64,000 nt of DNA. Origin: Vibrio taketomensis. Lineage in GTDB: Bacteria > Pseudomonadota > Gammaproteobacteria > Enterobacterales > Vibrionaceae. Positions within the stretch are counted from its first letter, which is position 1. Each line of letters opens with the position of its first letter. This document shows positions 1-11,510 of this stretch, piece after piece. The stretch spans positions 992,001-1,056,000 of the forward strand of contig NZ_AP019649.1 of assembly GCF_009938165.1 (NCBI RefSeq), read 5' to 3'. The position numbers and the translations under genes are program-made. Below the pieces are notes generated by a model. It saw only the letters and a list, made by a program, of their open reading frames with translations. It made no database searches and was not told where the DNA came from.

Positions 1-117
1 GTCTTGAATCAATAAAAATCATCTTTCTTGATTTTAATGTAATAAATACTAGAAATGTTACGACATATGAATAGAATACAACGGAAATTGATTCCCAATG
101 TAAATAAAGTGGTTTAG

Positions 118-828
118 ATGAGCTATCACGTTTTAGTTGTAGAAGACGACGCAGTGACTCGCAGTAAGCTAGTTGGTTACTTTCAAAATGAAGGTTACAC
201 CGTTAGCGAAGCGGAGAGTGGCGAGCAGATGCGCGACACGCTACAAAGTAATTCGATTGACCTAGTAATGCTAGACATCAATCTTCCTGGTGAAGATGGT
301 TTGATGTTGACGCGTGAACTTCGTAGTCAATCGGACATTGGAATTATCCTGGTAACAGGACGCACGGATAGCATTGATAAGATCGTAGGCCTAGAAATGG
401 GCGCAGACGATTATGTAACCAAACCATTCGAGCTTCGTGAATTGTTGGTTCGCGTTAAAAACTTGCTGTGGCGTATTTCTGCCGCGCGTAACGCGGACAG
501 CATGGTTGAGCAAAAAAATGATACCAACATTGTGCGTTTCGGTGAGTGGATGTTTGATATCCAACGCCGTGCATTGAGCCGCAATGGTGAACCGGTAAAA
601 TTGACAAAAGCAGAATACGAATTGTTAGTCGCACTTTCTTCATACCCGAACCAAGTGCTAAGTCGCGAGCGTATTTTGAATATGATCAGCCACCGTGTCG
701 ATGCGCCGAATGACCGTACGATTGATGTACTGATTCGTCGTATGCGCGCGAAGATGGAATTTGATCCGAAGAATCCACAGATTTTTGTGACGGTTCATGG
801 CGAAGGCTACATGTTCGCTGGTGATTAG
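118..828 (+). CDS. torR: TorR, TMAO-responsive OmpR-family response regulator
   Basis: DNA-binding response regulator that activates TMAO respiration genes when phosphorylated by TorS. The N-terminal receiver domain shows the acidic pocket E9-D10-D11, phospho-acceptor D53 (MLDINLP), T80 and K102 (VTKPFE). A winged-helix OmpR-type output domain follows, with RTIDVLIRRMR as the recognition-helix region and HGEGYMF at the C-terminal wing. Stretches such as GIILVTGR and VGLEMGADDYVTKP match TorR much better than the paralogue ArcA. Length (236 aa) is normal. No torS or torT lies downstream, and the torECA target operon is about 35 kb away. What precedes it is outside the window. Confidence 0.92.
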   Translation: MSYHVLVVEDDAVTRSKLVGYFQNEGYTVSEAESGEQMRDTLQSNSIDLVMLDINLPGEDGLMLTRELRSQSDIGIILVTGRTDSIDKIVGLEMGADDYVTKPFELRELLVRVKNLLWRISAARNADSMVEQKNDTNIVRFGEWMFDIQRRALSRNGEPVKLTKAEYELLVALSSYPNQVLSRERILNMISHRVDAPNDRTIDVLIRRMRAKMEFDPKNPQIFVTVHGEGYMFAGD

Positions 829-843
829 TCGCTAAGCATCAAT

Positions 844-875
844 AAAAAAACCGAAGCTAATGCTTCGGTTTTTTT
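844..875. terminator. Bidirectional Rho-independent terminator between torR and elyC
   Basis: Stem CCGAAGC / GCTTCGG with loop TAAT, flanked by an A-run on the left and a T-run on the right. It can therefore end torR on the plus strand and the converging elyC on the minus strand. Confidence 0.9.
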
Positions 876-901
876 ATGTCTAATTCGCTATCAGCGTAGC
901 G

Positions 902-1705
902 TTATACTCGGCTTTCAGAGGCTTCAATGCTTTTCTCTTCGTAGTCAGAAACCCAATTACGTAGCGATTGCCAAATACGGCCTAGTGTTTCATGCCAGTA
1001 TTGCTCGGTTTGCTCTAGGTAAATCGCTTTCGGAGTGTATTTACTCCAGAATTGATGAATCTCGTTTTGCGCTAAGTAGTTGGTCGGCGCTGGGTAAGGG
1101 TCAAGGCCTGCAGAATGGAACTCGTTCAACGCGCGCTGCATGTGGCTCGCTGAAGTCACTAACACCACTTGTTTACGTTTAACGAATGCAGCAGCTTGGC
1201 GCGCTTCTTCCCATGTGTCTTTGGCGGTTTCTAGCAAAATAATGTCAGATTTTGATACGCCCAAGGCAAGTGCCACTTTGGCCATCATGCGAGCATTGCT
1301 CACTTCTGTACCGCCCGAGTAGCCAGACAAAATCAATTTAGAGCCAGGATAAATGCGCATGATGCGAATTCCTTCCGCCAAACGCATTAATGCCGTGCGG
1401 CTCAACTCTGATGTTGGTGGGATTTCATCATCAACAACATGCCCACTGCCCAACACCATCACATAATCAATCGATTTGTCGACAGGCAAAAAGGTCGTGA
1501 ACTGGCGCTCTAGTGGCATCAGTAAGCGTGATGTGACCGGTTGGAATGATACGAGGAAAATACCAATAAAAGAGAACAGCACCACAAAACAGCCGGTTTT
1601 CTGCTTTCTGGTAAACATAATTAGCATTAAGCCGAAGAAACCAATGATAAGCATCGCTGGTAATGGCATAAGCAATGAAGATAAGACTTTTTTCAGCTCA
1701 AACAT
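902..1705 (-). CDS. elyC: ElyC-like envelope biogenesis factor (DUF218 domain)
   Basis: Inner-membrane protein of the ElyC/SanA/YdcF (DUF218) family. ElyC in E. coli is needed for peptidoglycan/envelope integrity at low temperature. Two N-terminal hydrophobic segments (about residues 10-60) are followed by the DUF218 domain, with YVMVLGSGH near residue 80, the glycine-rich LILSGYSGG, and the ETAKDTWEEA motif that carries the family's conserved acidic and polar residues. At 267 aa it has the usual length. It is divergent from cmoM-mukFEB, the same neighbourhood as E. coli ycbC-smtA-mukFEB, which supports orthology. The start follows the only N-terminal methionine before the first membrane segment. 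Confidence 0.88.
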   Translation of the reverse strand: MFELKKVLSSLLMPLPAMLIIGFFGLMLIMFTRKQKTGCFVVLFSFIGIFLVSFQPVTSRLLMPLERQFTTFLPVDKSIDYVMVLGSGHVVDDEIPPTSELSRTALMRLAEGIRIMRIYPGSKLILSGYSGGTEVSNARMMAKVALALGVSKSDIILLETAKDTWEEARQAAAFVKRKQVVLVTSASHMQRALNEFHSAGLDPYPAPTNYLAQNEIHQFWSKYTPKAIYLEQTEQYWHETLGRIWQSLRNWVSDYEEKSIEASESRV

Positions 1706-2077
1706 ACATAAATAGTCCGAAAAACACCAGTTGATTATAAAATAAGAGAATCCCTATTTATATCTGCCTTTCTTGTGACAGAATAGCGGAATAGAGGGTC
1801 TTATGGCCTTTTGATATGATTTTTGTAGTTGTTTGTTGATTCTTTGCACAAAGCGAGGAATTAAGCAGCGAGTTTCCTGAATCGAAACACACGCACTTTG
1901 CCGCTTAGGGCATATCAGACACTACGCAAAGGGTTCGAACCATGCGTCCCGAATAAAGATTTTACTCTTTAGTGGAGAGGATTCTCGTTTAGCATCGCTA
2001 GGCGACAAACCTCTCGTTGTGACTAAAATGCTGTTTGCTCGAACAAATTTACCACAAAAGGTCAGCAGACCTTCAAC
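1706..2077. promoter_or_regulatory. Divergent intergenic region between elyC and cmoM
   Basis: 372 bases without a convincing gene. It must hold the promoters of both elyC (minus) and the cmoM-mukFEB operon (plus). An open frame on the minus strand at 1922-2179 runs into cmoM and has no family resemblance. No operator or terminator was recognised. Confidence 0.5.
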
Positions 2078-2887
2078 ATGATAACCCAAGCCGCTGTGAC
2101 AGAAGACCGCAATTTCGACGATATCGCCCACAAATTTGCAAAAAACATTTATGGTTCCGACAAAGGTGAGATTCGCCAAATCATTGTTTGGCAGGATCTT
2201 GAACAGGCCCTTGCTTTACTCCAAAGTGATCAAACGAGCTTAAACTTGCTGGATGCAGGTGGTGGTCTCGCGCAAATGTCACAAAAAATTGCCAAACTCG
2301 GACATCAAGTTGCGTTGTGCGACTTATCGTCTGAAATGCTGCAATTGGCGAAGCAAGATATCGAAGCCAACGGATTGCTTGAGAACTACCGTTTTATTCA
2401 CTCTCCGGTACAAGAGATTGCTCAGCATATGTCTGAGCCTGTGGATATGGTGATGTTTCACGCTGTGATGGAGTGGTTGGTGGATCCGAAATCGGCGCTA
2501 GAAACCGTATTAGAACAGGTCAAACCTGGCGGCGTGGCGTCTATCATGTTCTACAACCATCATGGTTTGGTATATAAAAATGTGGTGTGTGGCAACTTAC
2601 CGCATGTATTGGAAGGCATGCCGCATCGCAAGCGTTTTAAACTGCAGCCACAAAAAGGCCTAGTGCCACAAGATGTCTATCAGTGGATCGAAGACGCAGG
2701 TTATGAAATCTGCGGTAAATCCGGCATCCGCTGTTTTAGTGATTACATTGGCAATCGCGCCAATATGGGTGATTACCAGTTTGAAGATGTATTGGCTTTG
2801 GAAGAGAAACTTTGTCGTCAAGAGCCATACCTCTCATTAGGTCGATACATACATGTATGGGCACAAAAGAAAAATAAACAGGAATAA
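2078..2887 (+). CDS. cmoM: CmoM, tRNA 5-carboxymethoxyuridine methyltransferase
   Basis: SAM-dependent methyltransferase that converts cmo5U34 to its methyl ester (mcmo5U) in a subset of tRNAs, improving wobble decoding. [17 protein letters not shown] at the N-terminus is the CmoM signature. The class I SAM-binding loop is [13 protein letters not shown] (about residues 57-69), with the acidic motif II at [11 protein letters not shown]. At 269 aa it is slightly longer than E. coli SmtA/CmoM; the true start could be the GTG at 2096, closer to the conserved region. mukF follows after only two bases, so the genes are co-transcribed, as in E. coli. CmoA and CmoB, the earlier pathway enzymes, are at 14-16 kb. 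Confidence 0.93.
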   Translation: MITQAAVTEDRNFDDIAHKFAKNIYGSDKGEIRQIIVWQDLEQALALLQSDQTSLNLLDAGGGLAQMSQKIAKLGHQVALCDLSSEMLQLAKQDIEANGLLENYRFIHSPVQEIAQHMSEPVDMVMFHAVMEWLVDPKSALETVLEQVKPGGVASIMFYNHHGLVYKNVVCGNLPHVLEGMPHRKRFKLQPQKGLVPQDVYQWIEDAGYEICGKSGIRCFSDYIGNRANMGDYQFEDVLALEEKLCRQEPYLSLGRYIHVWAQKKNKQE

Positions 2888-2889
2888 CA

Positions 2890-4227
2890 ATGAGTGAGAT
2901 GACTCTCAACGTTGCTGAGCAGCCTATCGATGAATTGGTAGGTTGGGTAAAGCAGCACGATTTCTCATTGAATCTAACAAGCGAAAGGTTGGCTTTTCTT
3001 ATCGCTATTGCAGTGTTAAGTAATGAAAGGTTTGATGAAGAATTGGGTGAAGGTGAGCTCCATGACGCGTTCACTATCGTCACTCGATTATTTGAAGATA
3101 CCGGCGAGGCATCGGCGTTTCGTGCCAACAATGCCATCAATGAATTGGTAAAACAGCGCCTAATTAGCCGTTTTACCAGTGAAGTGACTGACGGCGCGAG
3201 TATTTACCGTTTGTCACCGTTAGCGGTGGGTATCACGGATTATTACGTTCGTCATCGCGAGTTCTCGAAACTGAAACTATCGATTCAATTGTCGATGGTG
3301 GCGGATGAAATGGCGAAAGCGATTGAAGCGGCGCAAAAAGGCGGTACGCCGGGTCATTGGAAGAAAAACGTGTATGGCGTTTTGAAATATTCCGTTGGCG
3401 AAATTTTTGACCAAATCGATCTTAACCAACGTGTGATGGATGAACAGCAGCAATCAGTGAAATTGCAGATTGCGGAGCTGCTCAACAAAGACTGGCGTGA
3501 AGCGATCAATAACTGTGAATCGCTACTGTCTGAAACTTCGACCACACTACGCGAGCTGCAAGACACCCTGCAAGCTGCAGGTGATGAGCTGCAAACCCAA
3601 ATTCTGGATATTCAGGAAATCGTCTACGGTGATGAGGAACTGGAGTTTATCGAAGAAACACTGTTTGGCTTGCAGATGAAGCTTGATCGCATCACCAGTT
3701 GGGGCCAACAAGCGATTGACCTATGGATTGGTTACGACCGTCACGTACACAAATTTATCCGTACCGCGATTGATATGGATAAAAACCGTGCCTTTAGCAC
3801 GCGTCTACGTCAGTCCCTTAAAGATTACTTCGATATGCCTTGGCTACTGACGTATGCCGATGCAGAGCGTTTGATGGACCTACGTGATGAAGCCCTAGTG
3901 CTGCGTGACGATGAGGTAACTGGTCAAGTGCCAATGGAAGTGGAATACGAAGAATTTCAACAAGTCAATGATGAGCTGTCCGAGCGTATTGGTGAAATGC
4001 TGAAAGTTCATAAAGAGCAGGGCATTCCAATCGACCTTGGCGTGGTGCTACGTGATTACCTAGCAGCGCACCCTCGTACTCATCATTTTGATTTAGCACG
4101 AATCGTTGTCGACCAAGCGGTGCGATTAGGTTATTCCGAAGCGGATTACCAAGCAGTGCAGCCAGACTGGCAAGCAATCAACGAATTTGGCGCAAAGGTA
4201 CAAGCAAATGTCATCGACAGATACTAA
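2890..4227 (+). CDS. mukF: MukF, kleisin subunit of the MukBEF condensin
   Basis: Kleisin of the gammaproteobacterial SMC-like condensin. It bridges MukB heads and recruits MukE for chromosome organisation and segregation. The 445-residue sequence has an N-terminal winged-helix dimerisation domain, a helical middle region, and the C-terminal winged helix that contacts the MukB head ([17 protein letters not shown]). Length agrees with E. coli MukF (440). It starts two bases after cmoM and overlaps the start of mukE by 20 bases, indicating tight operon organisation and probable translational coupling. Confidence 0.96.
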   Translation: MSEMTLNVAEQPIDELVGWVKQHDFSLNLTSERLAFLIAIAVLSNERFDEELGEGELHDAFTIVTRLFEDTGEASAFRANNAINELVKQRLISRFTSEVTDGASIYRLSPLAVGITDYYVRHREFSKLKLSIQLSMVADEMAKAIEAAQKGGTPGHWKKNVYGVLKYSVGEIFDQIDLNQRVMDEQQQSVKLQIAELLNKDWREAINNCESLLSETSTTLRELQDTLQAAGDELQTQILDIQEIVYGDEELEFIEETLFGLQMKLDRITSWGQQAIDLWIGYDRHVHKFIRTAIDMDKNRAFSTRLRQSLKDYFDMPWLLTYADAERLMDLRDEALVLRDDEVTGQVPMEVEYEEFQQVNDELSERIGEMLKVHKEQGIPIDLGVVLRDYLAAHPRTHHFDLARIVVDQAVRLGYSEADYQAVQPDWQAINEFGAKVQANVIDRY

Positions 4228-4972
4228 TCAATACATGTCAGAAAATCTGGCAAAAGCAATTACAAACCCTCTGTTCCCAGCGCTTGATAGCATGCTGCGT
4301 GCAGGGCGTCATATTTCGAGTGAAGACATGGATAACCATGCTTTGCTATCGGATTTCGAAACTGAGTTGTCTCAGTTTTATCAACGCTACAACACGGAAT
4401 TGGTAAAAGCACCGGAAGGTTTCTTCTACTTGCGCCCACGTTCAACGTCATTGATCAGTCGTAGCGTATTGTCTGAACTGGATATGCTAGTAGGTAAGGT
4501 GTTGTGTTTCCTTTACCTAAGCCCAGAGCGTTTAGCGCATGAGGGCATCTTTACTAACCAAGAGTTGTATGAAGAGCTGATTCAGCTGACTGACGAATCT
4601 AAGTTGATGAAGTTGGTAACTAATCGTGCAACCGGTTCTGATTTAGATAAAGAAAAACTATTTGAAAAAGTGCGTACCTCGCTACGTCGTTTACGTCGTC
4701 TTGGCATGATCATTAATATTGGTGAAACGGGTAAATTCCGTATTAGCGAAGCGGTATTCCGCTTTGGTGCTGACGTTCGTGTCGGCGACGATATGCGTGA
4801 AGCACAGCTCCGTTTGATCCGTGATGGTGAAGCGGTAGTGCATACCCAAGAGCCTAGCCAAGGCAGCCTGTTAATGGACGATGAGTCAAAGCAAGTGGCT
4901 GATAACGAAGAAGTTATCCACGATGCTATCCATGAAGAAAATGGCTACGAAGAGATTGAGGACGAAGCATGA
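4208..4972 (+). CDS. mukE: MukE, winged-helix (KITE) subunit of MukBEF
   Basis: Forms the MukE4F2 subcomplex that regulates MukB head engagement. The conserved block [18 protein letters not shown] and the segment [11 protein letters not shown] are hallmarks of MukE, and the C-terminus is acidic and low complexity. The ATG at 4208 was chosen because it has an upstream AAAGG and gives a 254-residue protein near the family's length; an in-frame start 21 bases earlier has no good ribosome site. It overlaps mukF by 20 bases and mukB by 4 (ATGA). Confidence 0.95.
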   Translation: MSSTDTNQYMSENLAKAITNPLFPALDSMLRAGRHISSEDMDNHALLSDFETELSQFYQRYNTELVKAPEGFFYLRPRSTSLISRSVLSELDMLVGKVLCFLYLSPERLAHEGIFTNQELYEELIQLTDESKLMKLVTNRATGSDLDKEKLFEKVRTSLRRLRRLGMIINIGETGKFRISEAVFRFGADVRVGDDMREAQLRLIRDGEAVVHTQEPSQGSLLMDDESKQVADNEEVIHDAIHEENGYEEIEDEA

Positions 4973-7900
4973 TTCAACGCGGTAAATACCAATCGCTGAC
5001 CATGATCAACTGGAACGGCTTCTTTGCTCGTACCTTTGATATCGATGGCCTAGTGACCACACTTTCAGGCGGTAACGGTGCGGGTAAGTCGACCACTATG
5101 GCGGCATTTATCACCGCCCTTATTCCTGACCAAACGCTACTGCATTTCCGTAACACCACCGAGGCGGGCAGCAGCCAATCATCTCGCGATAAAGGTCTAT
5201 ACGGTAAGTTGCAACCAGGTGCTTGTTACGCAGCACTCGACGTTGTTAACTCACGTAACCAACGTTTACTGTTTGCGGTAAAACTGCAGCAAGTAGCCGG
5301 TCGTGATAAGAAAGTCGACATCAAACCTTTCGTGATTCAAGGTCTACCAAGTGACGTGAAGCCATGTGACGTACTGATTGAGAGCGTATCAGAGACTCAG
5401 GCACGTGTGCGTCAAATCAACGAAGTGAAAGACAGCGTTGCAAAATACGAAGGTGTGCAGTTTAAAGCATTTTCTTCAGTGGTGGACTACCACGCACAAA
5501 TGTTTGAATTTGGCGTTATTCCGAAGAAACTTCGTAACTCATCAGACCGTTCTAAGTTCTACCGCTTGATTGAAGCATCGCTTTACGGTGGTATTTCAAG
5601 TGCGATTACTCGCTCACTGCGCGACTACCTACTGCCACAAAACGGCGGGGTAAAAAAAGCGTTCCAAGATATGGAATCGGCGCTGCGCGAAAACCGCATG
5701 ACGCTAGAAGCGATCAAAACCACTCAGGCTGACCGTGATTTATTCAAACACTTGATCACCGAATCGACCAACTACGTGGCGGCGGACTACATGCGTCACG
5801 CCAACGAGCGTCGTAACAAGCTAGAGCAGACGATGGCGCTGCGTGGTGAGCTATTTGGTTCACGCCAAAGCCTGATCGAACAGAATTCATTGCTCAACCG
5901 TGTTCACGAAGAGCTAGAGATGCTGGTGGAAAGCGAAGCTGCACTTGAGCAAGACTACCAAGCAGCCTCAGACCATTTGCAATTGGTGCAAAATGCACTG
6001 CGCCAGCAAGAAAAGATCGAACGCTACCAAGAAGATCTAGAGCAGCTTAGTGAGCGCCTCGAAGAGCAGTTAATGGTGGTGGAAGAAGCGCAAGAGCGCG
6101 TGATGATGGCTGAAGAGCAATCAAACGTTGCGGAAGACGAAGTTGATAGCCTTAAAACCCAACTTGCTGACTACCAACAAGCGCTGGATATGCAGCAAAC
6201 TCGCGCACTGCAATACCAACAAGCAGTACAAGCGCTAGAAAAAGCAAAACAGCTGATGAGTGATGACTCGCTAACCGCAGAATCTGCACAAGCGTTAGTG
6301 TCTGAGCTAAAACATCGTGAGACAGATAACACCACCACGCTGCTGGCACTAAAGCATAAGTTAGATATGTCATCGGCGGCGGCGCAGCAGTTTGAAACGG
6401 CGTTGCAACTCGTGACTAGTATCGTTGGCCACGTTGAGCGCAGCCAAGCAGCAGAACAGGCGAAAACTGCCCTTGTGCAAGCTCGTGATGCGCAGCAACT
6501 GAACGATAATGAACCGCAATGGCGCGCGCAGCATCGTGATCTTGAGCGCAGTATGCAGCAGCAACGCCAGGCGCGTGAGTTGGTACAAGAGTACCAAAAG
6601 CAGCATCATATTGAGCTGACTGACGAACTGAGTTTTGAGCAAGAGCGTGAGCGTCACAGTGTGCAAATTGAATCGCTTGAATATGCGCAAGAAGAAGTGC
6701 GTGAGCAGCGCAGTGAGCAGCGTCGTCTTGAGCAAGATGCGGCCTCTGAAATTGCCAAACTTGAAGGCATTGCACCAACGTGGATTGCCGCTAACGATGC
6801 ACTAGAAAGCCTACGTGAACAAAGTGGAGCAGAACTGATTGATAGTCAATCAGTGATGAGCCAAATGCAGCAAGTGTTGGAGCAAGAGAAGCAACAATCG
6901 ATTGCTAAAGACAAGCTTGCTGAGCGCCGCACTTTCCTTGATGGTGAAATTGAGCGTTTAGCATCACCTGGTGGTTCAAACGATCCTCGTCTAAAAGGTT
7001 TAGCGGATACGCTAGGTGGCGTGCTGCTGTCGGAAATTTATGACGACATTACCATTGATGACGCGCCTTACTTCAGCGCAATGTATGGCCCAGCGCGTCA
7101 TGCGATCGTGGTATCTGATCTTTCAGGCATCGAAGAGAAGCTGGTTGAACTGGATGATTGTCCAGAAGACTTATACATCATTGAAGGCGATATTGATGCA
7201 TTTGATGACAGCTCATTTGATGCTGAAGAGCTTGAAGGTGCAGTGTGTGTTCGTCTAAACGATCGCCAAATGCGTTACTCTCGCTTACCTGAGATTCCAC
7301 TATTCGGCCGCGCAGCGCGGGAACAGCGTCTAGAGCTATTGCGCAATGAGCGTGAGCAAGTAGTTGAAGATCATGCGAAAGCGGCATTTGATTCGCAAAA
7401 ACTGCAGCGACTATACCAAGCCTTCAACAACTTTGTAGCGAAGCATATTCAGGTGGCGTTTGAAGCGGACCCTGAACAAGCGCTGCAAAAGGTGCGCGAT
7501 AACCGCAACCAGTTTGTACGCCTACTGGCAGAGCTAGATGGTAAAGAGCAGCAGCAACGTGCGCAGCTTCTGGCGAGCAAACAAGCGATTGCGTTATTGG
7601 ATAAGCTAGCGCCAACCATGCGCTTTATCGAAGACGAAACGCTAGCAGAGCGTTTTGCTGAAGTTGAACAAAAACTGACGCAAGTCTCGCAAGCAAAAGC
7701 ATTCCTAGCGCAACATGGTAAATCACTACAGGCACTAGAAAATGTTATTGGCGCTTTGGATGCGGACCCCGAGCAATTTGAAGCGCTAGAAGCGGAATAC
7801 AAAAATGCTGACCAACAGCTGCAAACGCTAAAAACTCAGATTTTTGCACTGTCCGATTTGGTTGAGCGTCGCCACTACTTTGCTTACTCGGATTCAGTGG

Positions 7901-9426
7901 ATCTACTGAGTAAGAGTAGCGAATTGAGCGAGCAGCTAAAAGCGAAGCTGGTTCAAGCAGAACAGTTGCGTACCCGTCGCCGTGATGAGCTTAAGCAGAC
8001 TCAAGAACAAATGAACCAGTACAACCAAGTATTGGCGTCATTGAAGAGCTCGCACCAAGCGAAGCTCGAAACCGTTCAAGAGTTTAAGCAAGAGCTACAA
8101 GAGTTTGGTGTTAACGCCGACGAAGGTGCAGCAGAGCGTGCTCAGCGCCGTCGTGACGAGCTAAATGAACGTCTACACACTTCACGTAGCCGTAAGAGTG
8201 AGTACGAACGTACTATCACTTCAACCGAGCTTGAAATGAAGGCGTTAGTGAAGCGTCTGAAGAAAGTACAAAAAGATTACGCTGAGCTTCGTACTTTTGT
8301 CGTTGCTGCGAAAGCAGGTTGGTGCTCAGTATTGCGTCTTGCGCGTGAGCATGATGTTGAACGTCGTCTTCACAAACGTGAATTGGCGTACATGTCAGCG
8401 TCTGAACTGCGTTCAATGTCGGATAAATCGCTTGGTGCATTACGTCTTGCAGTAGCGGATAACGATGATCTTCGAGACTCGTTACGTCTGTCTGAAGATA
8501 CGGCGCATCCAGAACGTAAAGTGCTGTTCTACATTGCGGTTTATCAACATCTACGTGAGCGTATTCGCCAAGATATTATTCGCACCGACGATCCAGTTGA
8601 AGCGATTGAAGAAATGGAAGTAGAGCTAGCGCGTCTAACCGAAGAGCTAACTCAACGTGAAAACCGTCTAGCAATCAGCTCTGAATCGGTTGCGAGCATT
8701 ATTAAGAAGACGATTCAGCGTGAGCAAAACCGTATTCGTATGCTTAACCAAGGTCTATCAAACATCTCGTTTGGTCAGGTTAAGGGCGTGCGTCTAAACG
8801 TGAAAGTGCGCGAAAGTCACGAAGTGCTACTTAATGGCTTAGCGGGTCAACAAGAGCAGCATAAAGATCTGTTTGAAAGCACTCGCTACACCTTCTCTGA
8901 AGCAATGGCGAAACTATTCCAACGTGTTAACCCACATATCGATATGGGTCAACGTTCACCTCAAGTGTTAGGTGAAGAGCTACTGGATTACCGTAACTAT
9001 CTAGAGCTAAGTGTGGAAGTGAACCGTGGCTCTGATGGTTGGCTACAAGCAGAATCCGGTGCGCTATCAACAGGTGAAGCGATCGGTACTGGTCAGTCAA
9101 TCCTATTGATGGTGGTTCAAAGCTGGGAAGAAGAGTCACGTCGTCTGCGTAGTAAAGACATCGTTCCATGTCGTCTACTGTTCTTGGATGAGGCGGCGCG
9201 TCTGGATGGTAAGTCTATTTCAACGCTATTTGAGCTTTGTGACCGTCTGGATATGCAGCTTCTCATTGCAGCACCAGAAAACATCAGCCCAGAGAAAGGT
9301 ACCACTTACAAACTGGTACGTAAGGTGTTTAAAGATCACGAACACGTACACGTAGTGGGTCTGCGCGGCTTTGGTCAAACAGACAAAGTGAAGAGTGAAG
9401 TTCAAGAACTGATTGAAGAGCTTTAA
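4969..9426 (+). CDS. mukB: MukB, SMC-like ATPase of the MukBEF condensin
   Basis: The large DNA-translocating ATPase of the complex. Walker A is GGNGAGKST at residues 34-42. Long coiled-coil arms rich in Gln, Glu and Leu flank a central hinge (about residues 650-780). The C-terminal head carries the ABC signature region [12 protein letters not shown] and Walker [15 protein letters not shown]. At 1485 aa it is essentially the same length as E. coli MukB. It starts inside the mukE stop codon. Several long open frames on the opposite strand within it are artefacts of the codon bias of the coiled coil. Confidence 0.98.
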   Translation: MIQRGKYQSLTMINWNGFFARTFDIDGLVTTLSGGNGAGKSTTMAAFITALIPDQTLLHFRNTTEAGSSQSSRDKGLYGKLQPGACYAALDVVNSRNQRLLFAVKLQQVAGRDKKVDIKPFVIQGLPSDVKPCDVLIESVSETQARVRQINEVKDSVAKYEGVQFKAFSSVVDYHAQMFEFGVIPKKLRNSSDRSKFYRLIEASLYGGISSAITRSLRDYLLPQNGGVKKAFQDMESALRENRMTLEAIKTTQADRDLFKHLITESTNYVAADYMRHANERRNKLEQTMALRGELFGSRQSLIEQNSLLNRVHEELEMLVESEAALEQDYQAASDHLQLVQNALRQQEKIERYQEDLEQLSERLEEQLMVVEEAQERVMMAEEQSNVAEDEVDSLKTQLADYQQALDMQQTRALQYQQAVQALEKAKQLMSDDSLTAESAQALVSELKHRETDNTTTLLALKHKLDMSSAAAQQFETALQLVTSIVGHVERSQAAEQAKTALVQARDAQQLNDNEPQWRAQHRDLERSMQQQRQARELVQEYQKQHHIELTDELSFEQERERHSVQIESLEYAQEEVREQRSEQRRLEQDAASEIAKLEGIAPTWIAANDALESLREQSGAELIDSQSVMSQMQQVLEQEKQQSIAKDKLAERRTFLDGEIERLASPGGSNDPRLKGLADTLGGVLLSEIYDDITIDDAPYFSAMYGPARHAIVVSDLSGIEEKLVELDDCPEDLYIIEGDIDAFDDSSFDAEELEGAVCVRLNDRQMRYSRLPEIPLFGRAAREQRLELLRNEREQVVEDHAKAAFDSQKLQRLYQAFNNFVAKHIQVAFEADPEQALQKVRDNRNQFVRLLAELDGKEQQQRAQLLASKQAIALLDKLAPTMRFIEDETLAERFAEVEQKLTQVSQAKAFLAQHGKSLQALENVIGALDADPEQFEALEAEYKNADQQLQTLKTQIFALSDLVERRHYFAYSDSVDLLSKSSELSEQLKAKLVQAEQLRTRRRDELKQTQEQMNQYNQVLASLKSSHQAKLETVQEFKQELQEFGVNADEGAAERAQRRRDELNERLHTSRSRKSEYERTITSTELEMKALVKRLKKVQKDYAELRTFVVAAKAGWCSVLRLAREHDVERRLHKRELAYMSASELRSMSDKSLGALRLAVADNDDLRDSLRLSEDTAHPERKVLFYIAVYQHLRERIRQDIIRTDDPVEAIEEMEVELARLTEELTQRENRLAISSESVASIIKKTIQREQNRIRMLNQGLSNISFGQVKGVRLNVKVRESHEVLLNGLAGQQEQHKDLFESTRYTFSEAMAKLFQRVNPHIDMGQRSPQVLGEELLDYRNYLELSVEVNRGSDGWLQAESGALSTGEAIGTGQSILLMVVQSWEEESRRLRSKDIVPCRLLFLDEAARLDGKSISTLFELCDRLDMQLLIAAPENISPEKGTTYKLVRKVFKDHEHVHVVGLRGFGQTDKVKSEVQELIEEL

Positions 9427-9442
9427 TCATCGTTCTCTTATT

Positions 9443-9471
9443 AAAGGCTACCTATGGGTAGCCTTTTTTAT
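9443..9471 (+). terminator. Rho-independent terminator of the cmoM-mukFEB operon
   Basis: Stem AGGCTACC / GGTAGCCT with a TATG loop followed by six Ts, 16 bases after the mukB stop. It lies between convergent genes and may also help end the EamA gene. Confidence 0.92.
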
Positions 9472-9484
9472 CTCTGGTAGACAG

Positions 9485-10351
9485 TTATTTTTCGGTCGTG
9501 ATCTGATGGTTGTGTTTGGTCCAAAACACTAATGCGATACCAGAAAGAATGACACTGCTAATTAAGGTTTCACGTAGTGTTAACGTCTCACTGAGTAATA
9601 GGGCACCGAGTACCAGTGCAATTGCGGGCACTGAGAGCTGACTGATGGCCGCTTGCAACAGGCTGATCTTAGGCAACACTTGATACCAAAGTAGATAACC
9701 TAATGCCGAAGTGACTGAGCCGGAAAGCGCAGCCAGTAGCATTCCATCGCGGCTTATTGTGTAATAATCCATCGTCGGTAATAACAACAAACTTATAATC
9801 GCTGCGGCGATAAATCCCCAAGCAGTTCCCGCTGTTGGAGTGGAAGCTTGTTTGCCAAGGGCAGTGAAGGCCGCCCATGCAATTCCAGCCCCGATCATCA
9901 TCAGTGCCGATAGCGGATCCGGTTGATGAGCAGACGGTAGCATCAAGCTAACAAAGCCCATAAGTGAAATGAGAGCGCCCACCACTTCTAAACGGCGAAA
10001 GCGCAGTCCTTGAAAGCGATGAAGTGCCAACAAAGACAGTTGTACTGCTCCAAATAAAAGTAATGCGCCAGTGCCTGCGGTTAGTTTGAGGTAAGCGAAA
10101 GAGAAAAGGGCGGCATAAGCAAAAAGACTTAAGCCAGCATAAAAACTAAAACGTAGCGATTCTGCTCGAGACTTGAGCTGAGTTCGCTGACTCCCAAGTA
10201 TCACTATTGCTAATGTGATTGCCCCAGACCATAAACGGATGAACGTGAAACTGCTCGGGTCGATTAACCCTTGAGTTAAAGCTAGGCGACATAAAATAGA
10301 ATTAGCGGCAAAGGCGATCATGGCCAGCGCGAGAGTCGAAAAGAGAGGCAT
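9485..10351 (-). CDS. EamA/DMT-family transporter
   Basis: Drug/metabolite transporter superfamily protein of the inner membrane, with about ten hydrophobic helices arranged as two EamA halves (residues ~1-140 and ~145-288). The substrate is unknown; relatives export amino acids or metabolites. The ATG at 10351 was chosen because GGAGA stands four bases upstream; starting 42 bases earlier would add a short non-membrane extension. Single gene, convergent with mukB. Confidence 0.85.
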   Translation of the reverse strand: MPLFSTLALAMIAFAANSILCRLALTQGLIDPSSFTFIRLWSGAITLAIVILGSQRTQLKSRAESLRFSFYAGLSLFAYAALFSFAYLKLTAGTGALLLFGAVQLSLLALHRFQGLRFRRLEVVGALISLMGFVSLMLPSAHQPDPLSALMMIGAGIAWAAFTALGKQASTPTAGTAWGFIAAAIISLLLLPTMDYYTISRDGMLLAALSGSVTSALGYLLWYQVLPKISLLQAAISQLSVPAIALVLGALLLSETLTLRETLISSVILSGIALVFWTKHNHQITTEK

Positions 10352-10483
10352 CACATCTCCACAAGGTTTTACGAGTGGAATTAAGTGTAGCAATAATGTT
10401 CGCAGTTAATTAGTTGATAAGAGTATTACTTATGCTCTCAGTCAGAGAGTATGCTTGGCCGATACGTTGTCATGTGAGCAAGA

Positions 10484-10511
10484 AAAAAGCTGCCATCTGG
10501 CAGCTTTTTTT
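10484..10511 (-). terminator. Terminator of the ATP-grasp / transglutaminase / retropepsin operon
   Basis: Stem AGCTGCC / GGCAGCT with loop ATCT, A-run on one side and T-run on the other, 16 bases past the ATP-grasp stop codon on the minus strand. Symmetric enough to work in both directions. Confidence 0.88.
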
Positions 10512-10526
10512 GTCCCAATGCTTAAG

Positions 10527-11507
10527 TTACTCGCGATGAGTACCAAACTGTTTGGCGGCGTAGGCAACGCGCTCTTCAGGGGTAGGGTAACGCCCTGGCG
10601 TGCCTAAGCTTTCAATATGACGTAGACGTGGTAACAAGCCTGCACCATTAGCGATTTGAATCGCCAGTCCTGGGCGGGCATTTAGCTCTAGTACCATTGG
10701 TCCTTCTTCTTTATCGAGAACCATGTCAGTACCCATATAGCCAAGACCGGTCATTTCCCATGCGCTAGAAGCCAGTACTAATAGCTTTTCCCAGTGCGGC
10801 ACTTGTAGTGTCATTAGGTCTTTGCCAGTGTCGGGATGATGACTCAATGGACGGTCAAATTGCACTGCCCGAATCGCTCGGCCAGTCGCAATATCTAACC
10901 CAACGCCAACCGCACCTTGGTGGAGGTTCGCTTTGCCATCTGAAGCTGCAGTTGAGCAGCGCATCATTGCCATCACAGGGTAACCTTTGAATACAATAAT
11001 GCGGACGTCAGGCACGCCTTCATAGCTGAAACCATCAAAGCAATCGTCAAACTTAATTAAGTTCTCAACCACGGCAACATCGTTCTTACCACCGAGTGAG
11101 AAGAGGCCTGCCAGTGCATTACTGATATGGCGTTCGACATCTTCTTTGTTGATGCTAGAACCTGACGGCTTGGTGTAAGTACCATCTTTGTGTGAGGTAA
11201 TCACTAAGATGCCTTTACCACCACTGCCTTGCGCCGGTTTAATCACAAATCCCGGCCAATCTTTCACCATGTCGTGAATTTTTGGCACGTCTGCTTGGCT
11301 TCGAATTACGCCAATTAACTTAGGAACGGTTGCTCCGGCGGCTTCTGCAATGATTTTGGTTTTGAGCTTGTCATCCACCAATGGGTATTTTGAGCGATCA
11401 TTGTAGCGACCAATATAGCTATGGTTGCGCTGATTCATGCCCATAATACCTTTATGCTTTAACTTGGAAGGCGAGGTATAACGCTCACGTAGACGAGATA
11501 AGAACAT
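10527..11507 (-). CDS. Alpha-L-glutamate-ligase-like ATP-grasp protein (RimK-related)
   Basis: ATP-grasp amide ligase of the RimK-related group; such enzymes join an amino acid to a carboxylate through an acyl phosphate. Visible features are the glycine-rich nucleotide loop GFVIKPAQGSGGKGILVI (about residues 85-102) and the C-terminal metal-binding motif VLELNARPGLAIQIAN. Length 326 aa. It is the last gene of a three-gene operon, three bases after the membrane protein. The substrate is not known. By family analysis (ATP-grasp amidoligase neighbourhoods) this trio is a recurring cluster proposed to make and cut peptide or amino-acid linkages at the envelope. Function here is inferred. Confidence 0.85.
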   Translation of the reverse strand: MFLSRLRERYTSPSKLKHKGIMGMNQRNHSYIGRYNDRSKYPLVDDKLKTKIIAEAAGATVPKLIGVIRSQADVPKIHDMVKDWPGFVIKPAQGSGGKGILVITSHKDGTYTKPSGSSINKEDVERHISNALAGLFSLGGKNDVAVVENLIKFDDCFDGFSYEGVPDVRIIVFKGYPVMAMMRCSTAASDGKANLHQGAVGVGLDIATGRAIRAVQFDRPLSHHPDTGKDLMTLQVPHWEKLLVLASSAWEMTGLGYMGTDMVLDKEEGPMVLELNARPGLAIQIANGAGLLPRLRHIESLGTPGRYPTPEERVAYAAKQFGTHRE

Positions 11508-11510
11508 AGC

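Noticed and set aside
118-828. ArcA rather than TorR
   Set aside because: The receiver domain carries GIILVTGR and VGLEMGADDYVTKPFELREL, which match TorR; ArcA differs in these places.
1922-2179. 85-codon minus-strand frame upstream of cmoM
   Set aside because: Overlaps the cmoM start, has no ribosome site and no family resemblance.
6152-7387. Several minus-strand frames inside mukB, some over 100 codons
   Set aside because: They are antisense shadows of the coiled-coil codon bias of mukB; compositions are low complexity.
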